A stretch of 6,981 bases of DNA from Candidatus Poseidoniales archaeon (GCA_003602665.1 QQSG01000143.1:8492-15472); one strand, 5' to 3'. Counted from the stretch's first letter, positions 1-6,784 are shown. Program-made: numbers and translations. Notes: generated by a model from the sequence alone, not told the origin.

Positions 1-3000
1 GCACAGATAAGTTGGCCAACGAGATCGTCTGCTGTCGTTGCGTTGTAGTACGGTTCCATCTTGTAGTATTTCACTAGGACTTCATCGACAAACTGAGCAG
101 TGCGAATGAAATAATCTGCTGCATTTTTAGCAACGATGAAATCTTGCGGAAACAATTCTAACATTTGGTCATCTCGTTCGAGAGGATTTCCTTCCCAATC
201 ATGTGTGTATCCAAGAGCATGAAGCCGCTTCCAGTCGACGTAGATCTCCTTGGGTGTGAAGTGAGTTACAGGGACATCGCTCATGTCGAAACGAATGGTT
301 CCATCACGGAAAACAGGGAGGTTATATTTGGCACGAATAAGACCCTTTTCGATGGCTTCAGGCGTCTGATTTTTACTCTTGAGTTCCTTAACACACTTGA
401 CCTGTTGAGGCAATCGACTCATACCAATACGCAGCTGTGCATCTTCCAGAATGGCTTCGATTGGAACACTCTGCACCTCTCCGCGACGTCGACTTTTGCT
501 GGTTGATTCACGCATATCGGTTCGCCCTCCACATGTTTCTCCAATCTTAGGCAATCCATCCTTGTCAACAACACGATGGTGGCATACGATGAATGGAGAA
601 TCTTTTCCGCATTTCGAGCACAATCGTTTGCCCATCTGAACTCGAATTGATCCCTTGCCAGCAGCATTTGCAATGAGTCGCTGATTACCACCTTCTAATG
701 CAATAGGGAACAGTGTGTGTGAGCGAGGAGACATTTCACGCGGAGCCGATTTCTCAGGACGGCCCATTCGGCAACCGACGCGTTGTGGAGCTGCATGTTC
801 CCAACGCAAGGTCGATGATTCACGAATAAGTGGAAGAATTCCATCGACTTCATGGTCATCATGCATTCGTTGAGATGCCTTGTAACGCGAGGCATTTTCA
901 GGTCCTTCATCAGGGACCGATTCAGCAGCTTCCTTTCCAACTTGGTCGGTTTCAGCAATTCCTAAACCACGTTGACGGGCTTCGGTTTCAGCAGCGATTC
1001 TAATGGTTGAACGTTCTTTCTCAAGAGCAAACAGTCGAGCCCTCTCAGCCCGAAGTACGGTATTGCAATCTCGTAGTTCCAGAATTCGTTGTTCGACACC
1101 GATTCCAAGATCGATGAGTTGGTGGAGTTCCGACTTGCGCGTGGTAAAACCAAACCCATTGAGTAGAGCCTGCCAGCCTCCTGTAGCCACAACATCATCT
1201 CCTTCATGGTGATGAGGTATTCCAAGTAGGAGTAGCGCTCCTTTGAGAAGACCATGTTGCATGAAGGTCCAAGCTTCAGGAAGCGTCTCTTGGAAGATTG
1301 GCTCCTCGGGAAGTAGATCATATCCAATGGTTTGGAGTTCAGAGACGGGAGGAATGGATTCAGGTTGCAACTTATCCATTTCGGAAGGATTCCATCCAGA
1401 AGCAGCTCCTGAGAAACGTAACCATTTTGAGGCACTAAATGGATGTTTATGGGATGATTCAGGCATTTTACCAGCATCTTCTACCTTTCCTTTTTGCAAT
1501 GCTTTAATCACGTTTGGAACCCATTCGAGTGGGAGGTCGAGGAACCAAGGGTTGTGAGGGGGAGGTAACGATGTTCTCCATCGTTCAGCAATTGCTGATG
1601 CTTGATTCCAATCCACAGTCATCCGAGATAAGAATCGGTGCCATCTGCGTCGAATGTGGAACTGTTCAAAACCACTCTCATAGGTTGCTAATCCGGGAAC
1701 ACCTTCGGGAGCATCGTCGCCACAATCGCACAGTTTGACAAAGGCCTCAACATCTTCTGGAGTCCGTAGAGCATCGATAAGATCACTCGCCCACCAGTCA
1801 GAGGTGTATCCCGCTGGAACCAGATTCTTGTTGTTCTCCATGAATTCTCCATACCCAATGACAATCTCTCCGTTGTCCCATATTGATCGGATGTCTGGGC
1901 GAATTGTTTGCATAATGCTCGCCTCATCCACTCGTAAGAATTGACCTGAAGAGAGGACAACATACGGTCCTTCAGAATCATGACTAGGCGTCACTGCACA
2001 GGCCTTCCCCGGGCGTTCAATTTTCATTTGTGTTCCAACGGTAATGAAGTCATCAAGCACGAGCATCGAAGCAGGATTCAGAGAAGCTGCAGCAAGTCCG
2101 GAAGGCCGTCCCCGGCCATATCGAAGCCTGAAACCACCTGGTTGTTGAGGTCCTCCAAAGATAGGACGGCCTGCGATGATGTCTTTCATGAACTTGTCAA
2201 TTGGTTGCACCTTTCGACTCTTGAATGCATCAGGGTCATTGGAGCCACCCTCATCCTCTCCTTTCGAAGCGAATTTAGAGATAAAATCCCATCCAGGAAC
2301 GTTGAGTCGTTCAGTATGTTTCTGAATTTTTGGAGCCTTGAGGCACATTCCTTCCCCAATAACTAGCAATACTCCACCGCGAATTCTTGCTTCGTCGATG
2401 TTACGAACGCGTCCATACCCGGCACATTCGATTGATTCTGTGGATTCTCCGTTGATCATAACCGGACAAGCGCGTACGATTTCTTCGATTTCTTTGGGAG
2501 AAGGTCGATACTGAAGATTCCCTCTGTACAAACCGAATTCTTCCTTCACTCGCTCGACTTCTCCATCACTTGGGATGTATGGTCCGACCTTGAGTTCTCG
2601 ACGAATCATGTCTGCGATAAGGACCGCAAGAGCCTGTGCAGTACCACCTGCAGCACGAATAGGTCCTGCGAAGTGGACTGAGACGAACGGAGAGCCATCC
2701 AAATTGTTCAACAGGCGTACTTCGCTGATTCCTTCAAGAGGCGCTACAAGAACGGCTTCTGTTAGAATTGCAAGACCAACGCGCAGTCCAACGTCAATGG
2801 ATTTGACCATGTCATATCCTTGTTCTCGAAAGCCCTTGGCAACGCGCTGAGCCATCATGATGGATGTTGTTTCACGGTCATGTTCAGCAAGCATTTCCCG
2901 AATATCATCGGCAACAGGATATTCTTCAAGATGTTCAATGAGCAACTTCTCCGTTCTGCTTGCGAGATCACTTGCTCGTGGAATTTCAACGAATGGTTTC

Positions 3001-3086
3001 GGGTCGAGATTTTGTTGTCGAGCCTCTTCGGCTATCCTGTAAGCATAGTCTGCATCTTCGTCCAAGATGCTCTGATATCGCTCCAT
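1..3086 (-). CDS. polC: DNA polymerase II (family D) large subunit DP2, C-terminus missing at window edge
   Basis: This is the catalytic subunit of the archaeal replicative polymerase PolD, which works with the exonuclease subunit DP1. Translation of the complement gives an uninterrupted frame of about 1,029 residues. Recognisable blocks, numbered from the ATG at 3086, are: EEARQQNLDP with VEIPRASDLA near the N-terminus; GGTAQALAVLIAD (about 147-159); NGESTE (212-217); RGGVLLVIGEG (236-246); GGFRLRYGRGRPSG (317-330); GTQMKIERPGKA (351-362); RMGRPEK (773-779); a cysteine cluster (C823, C826, C835, C852); GTIRFD (929-934); and DDLVGQL at the edge. The family is usually about 1,100-1,300 residues, so the catalytic DGDxD segment lies beyond the left edge, as does the common intein site there. 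No intein is seen in the visible part. The start is uncertain. ATG 3086 places the conserved ERY block close to the N-terminus, as in relatives, but TTG codons at 3122, 3161 and 3179 are in frame after the TAA at 3200-3198, and none has a strong Shine-Dalgarno. The middle (about 417-770) is longer than in Pyrococcus. polD2 is another name for the gene. Confidence 0.96.
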   Translation of the reverse strand, partial: MERYQSILDEDADYAYRIAEEARQQNLDPKPFVEIPRASDLASRTEKLLIEHLEEYPVADDIREMLAEHDRETTSIMMAQRVAKGFREQGYDMVKSIDVGLRVGLAILTEAVLVAPLEGISEVRLLNNLDGSPFVSVHFAGPIRAAGGTAQALAVLIADMIRRELKVGPYIPSDGEVERVKEEFGLYRGNLQYRPSPKEIEEIVRACPVMINGESTESIECAGYGRVRNIDEARIRGGVLLVIGEGMCLKAPKIQKHTERLNVPGWDFISKFASKGEDEGGSNDPDAFKSRKVQPIDKFMKDIIAGRPIFGGPQQPGGFRLRYGRGRPSGLAAASLNPASMLVLDDFITVGTQMKIERPGKACAVTPSHDSEGPYVVLSSGQFLRVDEASIMQTIRPDIRSIWDNGEIVIGYGEFMENNKNLVPAGYTSDWWASDLIDALRTPEDVEAFVKLCDCGDDAPEGVPGLATYESGFEQFHIRRRWHRFLSRMTVDWNQASAIAERWRTSLPPPHNPWFLDLPLEWVPNVIKALQKGKVEDAGKMPESSHKHPFSASKWLRFSGAASGWNPSEMDKLQPESIPPVSELQTIGYDLLPEEPIFQETLPEAWTFMQHGLLKGALLLLGIPHHHEGDDVVATGGWQALLNGFGFTTRKSELHQLIDLGIGVEQRILELRDCNTVLRAERARLFALEKERSTIRIAAETEARQRGLGIAETDQVGKEAAESVPDEGPENASRYKASQRMHDDHEVDGILPLIRESSTLRWEHAAPQRVGCRMGRPEKSAPREMSPRSHTLFPIALEGGNQRLIANAAGKGSIRVQMGKRLCSKCGKDSPFIVCHHRVVDKDGLPKIGETCGGRTDMRESTSKSRRRGEVQSVPIEAILEDAQLRIGMSRLPQQVKCVKELKSKNQTPEAIEKGLIRAKYNLPVFRDGTIRFDMSDVPVTHFTPKEIYVDWKRLHALGYTHDWEGNPLERDDQMLELFPQDFIVAKNAADYFIRTAQFVDEVLVKYYKMEPYYNATTADDLVGQLIC

Positions 3087-3273
3087 CTCTTTCTCAAGAC
3101 GGGCAACATCGACCCCAATCAATGGGTCGAGAGTCGCCGTTGCTCGAGTTTCTTCTCCCAACTTACGACCCCCAAACAACCCTTCGATGTCGAGACTTTA
3201 TGATGCAATCGGAGGACTATTTTGCTTCAACGCAAGCCGAACATTCATGCGGTAGATGCATCACGATTGAACC
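3087..3273. promoter_or_regulatory. Divergent intergenic promoter region between DP2 and pyrE
   Basis: This 187-base stretch must hold the promoters for two divergent genes. AT-rich TATA-like candidates cluster in the middle. CTTTATGA (about 3196-3203), read on the other strand as CATAAAG, could serve either direction, and CTATTTTG (about 3217-3224) could serve pyrE. Neither is a good match to the archaeal TATA consensus. GATGCA occurs at 3202-3207 and again inside the palindrome GATGCATC (3254-3261), which is weak evidence for an operator. The part from 3087 to about 3179 may actually be translated as the N-terminus of DP2 if one of the upstream TTG codons is used. No RNA gene is visible. 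The promoter role follows from gene orientation; the exact boxes are guesses. Confidence 0.45.
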
Positions 3274-3867
3274 ATGAGCGTTCATCCTTCGTTGAAATCT
3301 ATGCCTGAGTGGGAGCGATTGGTTGAGATGGTTAGGGAACTCGCTTTCCTTGACGGCGGTTCAGATGATGCGTTTACACTCGCCTCAGGGCGCTCTTCAC
3401 GTTGGTTCTTCGACATGAAGCCAGTGATGATGCATACAGAATCTGCAAAACTCCTCTCCACATTGTTTAATCATCGTCTTGATGATCTTGACCCAGTGTT
3501 CGTTGGAGGCCTTGAATTGGGCGCAGTACCATTAACCGCTATTGTTATCACAGGCTCTGAAAGCGAGAAGCGCAAAGGCTTCATGGTCCGAAAATCACCA
3601 AAAGGGAGAGGTGGGAGAAAGACCAACAATCCTCCTGGTATTGAAGGTGCTTCGATCGCTGAAGGCGGAAATGTCGTCATTCTTGAAGACGTCACGACAA
3701 CGGGGGGCTCTTCGATTAAAGCTGTTGAACGAATTCACGAAAATACATCATGCAAGGTCATTGCAGTCATCAGTATTCTCGACAGAGAAGAAGGCGGTGT
3801 CGAAGCATTCGCTGCTGCAGGGATCCCGTTCGAGAGTATCCTTTCACGGTCAGACATTACCAACTAG
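3274..3867 (+). CDS. pyrE: Orotate phosphoribosyltransferase
   Basis: This cytosolic enzyme joins orotate to PRPP to give orotidine 5'-monophosphate, the fifth step of de novo pyrimidine synthesis. The 197-residue length is near the family norm. Visible motifs are LASGR followed by FFDMKP (37-50), the substrate-side segment; VGGLELGAVPL (77-87), a pyrophosphate loop; the mobile catalytic loop beginning RKSPKGRGG (106-114); and the PRPP-binding signature VVILEDVTTTGGS (134-146). The last of these has the acidic pair E138-D139 typical of type I phosphoribosyltransferases. The loop departs from the usual RKxxKxHG pattern, with Arg at the His position and a few extra residues after it. ATG 3274 has no clear Shine-Dalgarno, so the transcript may be leaderless. 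ATG 3301 is an alternative that would remove nine residues. The gene diverges from DP2 and is tightly followed by a methyltransferase, probably on the same transcript. Other PRTases are less likely because the LASGR/FFD segment is characteristic of OPRT. Confidence 0.92.
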   Translation: MSVHPSLKSMPEWERLVEMVRELAFLDGGSDDAFTLASGRSSRWFFDMKPVMMHTESAKLLSTLFNHRLDDLDPVFVGGLELGAVPLTAIVITGSESEKRKGFMVRKSPKGRGGRKTNNPPGIEGASIAEGGNVVILEDVTTTGGSSIKAVERIHENTSCKVIAVISILDREEGGVEAFAAAGIPFESILSRSDITN

Positions 3868-3870
3868 GTG
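3866..3870 (+). promoter_or_regulatory. Shine-Dalgarno AGGTG of the methyltransferase gene, overlapping the pyrE stop codon
   Basis: The last two bases of the pyrE TAG stop (3865-3867) begin the run AGGTG. It matches the core of the archaeal GGAGGTGATC consensus and ends six bases before ATG 3877. This favours ATG 3877 over the GTG at 3868 that directly abuts the stop. It also suggests that the downstream gene is translated by ribosomes that have just finished pyrE. Confidence 0.6.
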
Positions 3871-3876
3871 GCGTTC

Positions 3877-5151
3877 ATGGAAGTCTTGACCCCCTCAAAG
3901 CAAGAAGCGATTCATCCGCCAGTTGCAGACGCAACAATGAGCGATCTCGCTTTCTATCACGCAAGCGAAGGAAAGCCCCTGGCCACACCTTGGCAAGTGG
4001 CAATGGTCCGAGCAAAGGCAGTTGCAGAGTTTTCGCTCCCAAGAGGTGTTCTCCTCGATTGTGCCTGTGGTTCAGGAATACAGTTGGCTGCATACGCATC
4101 TCAACTCAAAATGCCAGCATTAGGAATTGAACTCGACCGTAATCGAGCGATTGCAAGTTGTTTGAATTTGAACACAATCGCAAAGCGCTTTCAGACCTTT
4201 GATCAAGGCTGGCATCGCCGTTCATCCGTTCTTGCTGGAGATGGAACAGCAAGCGAAGATGTGATTCAATCTGTCGATATTGAAGCAATGGGGGGCATTT
4301 CGTTCTTGCATCTTGACCCGGCACGACCACGTAATTCTCGTACGCATGGATTGGATGAAATGCAACCAAATCTTCCGAGTGTTTTCCAAGCCTGGAAACC
4401 GTATTTGGCAGAATCCTCTCGCGGCCCTTCCATCGTGCTCGACCTTTCGCCTCGTTTAACCGATGAACGACGACAAGAAGTTGAATCCTTGGTTGAAGAT
4501 GTCTGGCCCGGAATTGAGCGCACATGGACGTGGATGTCGAGAGGGGGAGGTCGTGTAGATCGACTCGAACTGTGGTTGGGTAATGTTTCGACCAAGGGTG
4601 TCAGTAAGCGCTTTATTCGCCTCGCTCCAACCTTTGGAGCTGCTAATTCAATAATCGAGGAATGTGAGTCTGAATCATCAACAAAGCACCATTCTCTACT
4701 CACTGCTCGACGCAATGAATGGGTTACTATTCTTGATGCTGCCCTTGTTGAATCTGGCCTTGCTGATGCTTGGATAGCAGAACAATTGTCGACTGCAGCA
4801 GATGTTCGATGGGCGGAATCATCACCTCGAAGGCCTCGTATTCATCATAATGGGCCCTTGAAAAATCCTCATCATCCATTCGTCCAAGCAACCGGTAGAG
4901 TTGTCGAAATTCTCGACAAACCTCTCGATGAGGAGAACATCGATGAAATTGTATCGACGGCACTGGAAAATGACATCTCCGCAATGACCATTCGGATGAG
5001 CCTCGATGCATCCTTACAACCAAAGTTACAGGGCAATATTGACCGCCAGTTGAAAAGAAGGCAAGGACGAAGGAAGGCGTTTTTGACCAAACATACGAGC
5101 TCAAACCACCTCCTTTTTTGTGTTCAGAGTACGGAAAAATCTGACCAGTGA
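3877..5151 (+). CDS. SAM-dependent methyltransferase with THUMP-like C-terminal domain, probable RNA methyltransferase
   Basis: This 424-residue protein starts at ATG 3877, chosen for the well-spaced AGGTG upstream; GTG 3868 would add three residues. The Rossmann-fold methyltransferase core is clear. Motif I is LLDCACGSG (59-67), followed by the acidic strand GIELDRNRA (84-92) that should hold the SAM ribose. LHLDPARPR (145-153) sits at the motif IV position, where RNA and DNA methyltransferases often have DPP-type residues, and VLDLSPR (187-193) follows. The C-terminal part (about 330-420) is basic, including the run QLKRRQGRRKAFLT (391-404), and resembles the THUMP-like domain found behind such cores in bacterial proteins of unknown target. 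The likely substrate is therefore RNA, but base, position and partner cannot be read from the sequence. The gene sits between pyrE and the S13 operon, which would fit a role in translation. It has no signal peptide or membrane segment. Methyltransferase identity is secure; the THUMP-like assignment is moderate. Confidence 0.75.
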   Translation: MEVLTPSKQEAIHPPVADATMSDLAFYHASEGKPLATPWQVAMVRAKAVAEFSLPRGVLLDCACGSGIQLAAYASQLKMPALGIELDRNRAIASCLNLNTIAKRFQTFDQGWHRRSSVLAGDGTASEDVIQSVDIEAMGGISFLHLDPARPRNSRTHGLDEMQPNLPSVFQAWKPYLAESSRGPSIVLDLSPRLTDERRQEVESLVEDVWPGIERTWTWMSRGGGRVDRLELWLGNVSTKGVSKRFIRLAPTFGAANSIIEECESESSTKHHSLLTARRNEWVTILDAALVESGLADAWIAEQLSTAADVRWAESSPRRPRIHHNGPLKNPHHPFVQATGRVVEILDKPLDEENIDEIVSTALENDISAMTIRMSLDASLQPKLQGNIDRQLKRRQGRRKAFLTKHTSSNHLLFCVQSTEKSDQ

Positions 5152-5174
5152 AATCGGACACCTGCATCGCGGTC

Positions 5175-5182
5175 TTGATATA
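5175..5182 (+). promoter_or_regulatory. TATA-like box TTGATATA, candidate promoter of the rps13 operon
   Basis: In the 88-base spacer between the methyltransferase stop and rps13 this is the best match to an archaeal TATA box. Transcription would begin about 25 bases downstream, near 5204-5208. That would leave a leader of roughly 35 bases that includes the Shine-Dalgarno at 5229. The rest of the spacer shows no RNA gene or obvious hairpin. The call rests on position and similarity to consensus only. Confidence 0.45.
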
Positions 5183-5228
5183 GGGGTTGTTGGTCGGAAA
5201 ACTGCTTGACATCATGTCGCATCGTATA

Positions 5229-5233
5229 GGTGA
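5229..5233 (+). promoter_or_regulatory. Shine-Dalgarno GGTGA of rps13
   Basis: GGTGA matches the 3' part of the GGAGGTGATC consensus and lies six bases before ATG 5240. This fixes the S13 start and argues against a leaderless transcript for the operon. Confidence 0.65.
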
Positions 5234-5239
5234 ACTTCA

Positions 5240-5710
5240 ATGGCAAAATCAAAGGAAGAAGAACTAGGAGACGATTTTTCGTACATTCTCCGTATGGCAG
5301 ATACCGATATGGATGGTCTAAAACCGCTGTCCTCAGCCCTTACATCCGTCAAAGGAATTGGAGTAAGAAGCGCAATTCAAATCTGCAACACAACTGGTTT
5401 TGATCCTGCTCGAATGGCAGGACACCTTTCCGTGGAACAACAAGAAACTCTCCGACTTGCCATCGAAGACTTCGTTAACACAGTTCCATACTGGATGGTT
5501 AACCGTGCAGCAGACATCGAAACCGGTAATGACATGCATTTGACCGGTCAAGAAGTCAAACTTACACTCCAAGAAGACATCAACCGTCTTCGTACCATGA
5601 AGTGCTACCGTGGTGTTCGCCACGCTAGCGGCAACAAGGTCCGTGGACAACGCGGACGAAGCAATGGTCGTGGTGGCCTTACACTCGGTGTAAGCAGGAA
5701 GAAGGAATGA
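5240..5710 (+). CDS. rps13: Small ribosomal subunit protein uS13 (S13)
   Basis: S13 lies in the head of the 30S subunit, where it contacts the P-site tRNA and the bridge to the large subunit. The 156 residues include the helix-two-turn-helix region with LTSVKGIGVRSA (34-45), and the archaeal/eukaryotic-type middle with VPYWMVNRAADIETG (82-96) and LTLQEDINRLR (108-118). The basic tail reads YRGVRHASGNKVRGQRGR (123-140) and ends in GVSRKKE. The length is slightly above that of Pyrococcus S13, mainly from a short acidic N-terminal addition (MAKSKEEELGDD). In the tail, RGQRGRSNGRGG differs from the more usual RGQRTRSxxRRG. It is the first gene of the S13-S4-S11-RpoD block, with rps4 starting 13 bases after its stop. 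Start at ATG 5240 is supported by GGTGA at 5229. Confidence 0.97.
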   Translation: MAKSKEEELGDDFSYILRMADTDMDGLKPLSSALTSVKGIGVRSAIQICNTTGFDPARMAGHLSVEQQETLRLAIEDFVNTVPYWMVNRAADIETGNDMHLTGQEVKLTLQEDINRLRTMKCYRGVRHASGNKVRGQRGRSNGRGGLTLGVSRKKE

Positions 5711-5723
5711 GGAGTGATTTAGT

Positions 5724-6386
5724 ATGGGTGAACCAAAGTTTTCAAGACCAAAATTCGATACTCCTCCACATCCTTGGAAGAAGGCTCGAATCGAAGAAGA
5801 GCACCTCATTCAAGCAAATCACGGCTTGAAGAACATGCGTGAAATCTGGAAGGCAAAGTCCCAACTTCGTCGTCATCGACGCCAAGCTATGCGCTTGATC
5901 GGTACACTTGACACCTCTGAAGGTCACGGAATGCGTGAGAAAGACGATCTTCTTCGTTCTCTCCACCTCAAGGGACTCATCAGCAAGGATGCTATTCTTG
6001 ACGATATTCTCTCTCTTAATGCTGAAAACATCCTCAACCGACGTCTTCAAGCAATGGTCTACTACAAGGGACTCGCATGCTCTCTCAAGCAAGCACGTCA
6101 ACTTGTAACCCACGGTCACATTTGCATTGGCGACCAAAAGGTTTCGATTCCTTCTTACCCAGTCAACCGTGACGAAGAAGAAATCATCCAATACCACCCT
6201 TCCAGTGATCTCAACAATCCAGAACACGAAATCCGCAAGGCAATTGACGGACGCCGTGAAATGGCTGAGTACGCTGAAGAAGAAGTTGATCCAGAAGCAA
6301 CAAAACCGTTTGCTGATGAAGTCAACGAGGCTGCTGAAGCTGCACCAAGTGCAGAAGCAGAAGTTGAAGACGGAGGTGAGGCTTGA
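5724..6386 (+). CDS. rps4: Small ribosomal subunit protein uS4 (S4) with acidic C-terminal tail
   Basis: S4 is an early-binding 16S rRNA protein that nucleates assembly of the 30S body. The 220 residues start MGEPKFSRPKFDTPPHPW, which is archaeal in style. A basic region, QLRRHRRQAMRL (48-58), follows, and then the S4 RNA-binding domain at about 106-147 (RRLQAMVYYKG, then ARQLVTHGHICIG, then VSIPSYPV). Archaeal S4 is commonly around 180 residues. The extra part here is an Ala/Glu-rich tail from about residue 181 to the end, with almost no basic residues. The Shine-Dalgarno GGAGTGAT (5711-5718) ends five bases before ATG 5724. The stop TGA shares its last base with the rps11 start ATG, which implies coupled translation. 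Confidence 0.97.
   Translation: MGEPKFSRPKFDTPPHPWKKARIEEEHLIQANHGLKNMREIWKAKSQLRRHRRQAMRLIGTLDTSEGHGMREKDDLLRSLHLKGLISKDAILDDILSLNAENILNRRLQAMVYYKGLACSLKQARQLVTHGHICIGDQKVSIPSYPVNRDEEEIIQYHPSSDLNNPEHEIRKAIDGRREMAEYAEEEVDPEATKPFADEVNEAAEAAPSAEAEVEDGGEA
6372..6379 (+). promoter_or_regulatory. Shine-Dalgarno GGAGGTGA of rps11, inside the end of rps4
   Basis: This eight-base match to the archaeal consensus is the strongest ribosome-binding site in the window. It lies within the last codons of rps4 (the Gly-Gly-Glu of its tail) and ends six bases before ATG 6386. It therefore sets the S11 start at ATG 6386 rather than the TTG at 6383. Confidence 0.8.
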
Positions 6387-6769
6387 TGTCTCGCAGAGCA
6401 ATCGTCAACATCTTTTCTTCTTACAACAACATTCTCATGACAGCAACAGATCTAACTGGTGCTGAAACCATTGGAACATGTTCCGGTGGACAAGTTGTCA
6501 AGTCTTCCAAAGACAGTGGTGGCCAATTTGCTGCTACTCGTGCTGCAGAACGTCTTGCTGACACACTCAAGGAAAAGGAGTTCACTCAACTCATCATCAA
6601 GTACCGTGCACCAGGTGGCAACAAAGCCAACAACACTGGTCCAGGTGCTCAAGCAGCTATTCGTGCTCTTACTCGTGCAGGTATGACCATCACTCGAATC
6701 GAGGATGTCACACCTATCGCTCACGATGGAACAAAGAAAAAGGGCGGACGTCGCGGACGTCGTGTCTGA
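6386..6769 (+). CDS. rps11: Small ribosomal subunit protein uS11 (S11)
   Basis: S11 binds 16S rRNA on the 30S platform near the mRNA exit. The 127 residues carry the family pattern throughout: FSSYNNILMTATDLTGAET (10-28), SGGQVVK (33-39), YRAPGGNK (73-80), GPGAQAAIRAL (85-95), IEDVTPIAHDG (105-115) and the basic end KKKGGRRGRRV. The start is ATG 6386, overlapping the rps4 stop as TGATG and served by GGAGGTGA at 6372. The N-terminus is short compared with Pyrococcus S11, lacking its basic leading segment. rpoD follows after a 15-base gap. Confidence 0.97.
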   Translation: MSRRAIVNIFSSYNNILMTATDLTGAETIGTCSGGQVVKSSKDSGGQFAATRAAERLADTLKEKEFTQLIIKYRAPGGNKANNTGPGAQAAIRALTRAGMTITRIEDVTPIAHDGTKKKGGRRGRRV

Positions 6770-6784
6770 TTCGGAGGAATTGAA

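Noticed and set aside
962..1477. A 171-codon minus-strand open frame inside the DP2 region
   Set aside because: It is in a different frame from DP2 and its product has no recognisable domain; DP2 accounts for the whole stretch with conserved motifs on both sides.
1980..2366. A 128-codon plus-strand open frame opposite DP2
   Set aside because: It lies antisense to the strongly conserved GTQMKIERPGKA and GGFRLRYGRG region of DP2, and its translation resembles no protein I know.
1..3086. An intein or frameshift in DP2
   Set aside because: Every codon of the frame was read and no stop or intein splice blocks appear; the usual DP2 intein site is beyond the left edge and cannot be judged.
2820..3277. 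Two overlapping plus-strand frames reaching into the DP2-pyrE spacer
   Set aside because: They are antisense to the DP2 N-terminus for most of their length and lack ribosome-binding sites; the Cys/His residues near the end do not form a convincing small zinc protein.
5114..5119. A run of six T as a transcription terminator for pyrE-methyltransferase
   Set aside because: It lies inside the methyltransferase coding region, is short for an archaeal poly-T terminator and has no companion tract in the spacer.
4727..5215. A 162-codon minus-strand frame covering the methyltransferase C-terminus and the rps13 spacer
   Set aside because: It is a shadow of the methyltransferase reading frame, with no family resemblance and no promoter or ribosome-binding site.
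5742..6401. A 219-codon minus-strand frame opposite rps4
   Set aside because: It mirrors a highly expressed gene with strong codon bias, which often creates long antisense frames; the product is an unlikely Phe/Val/Cys-rich sequence.
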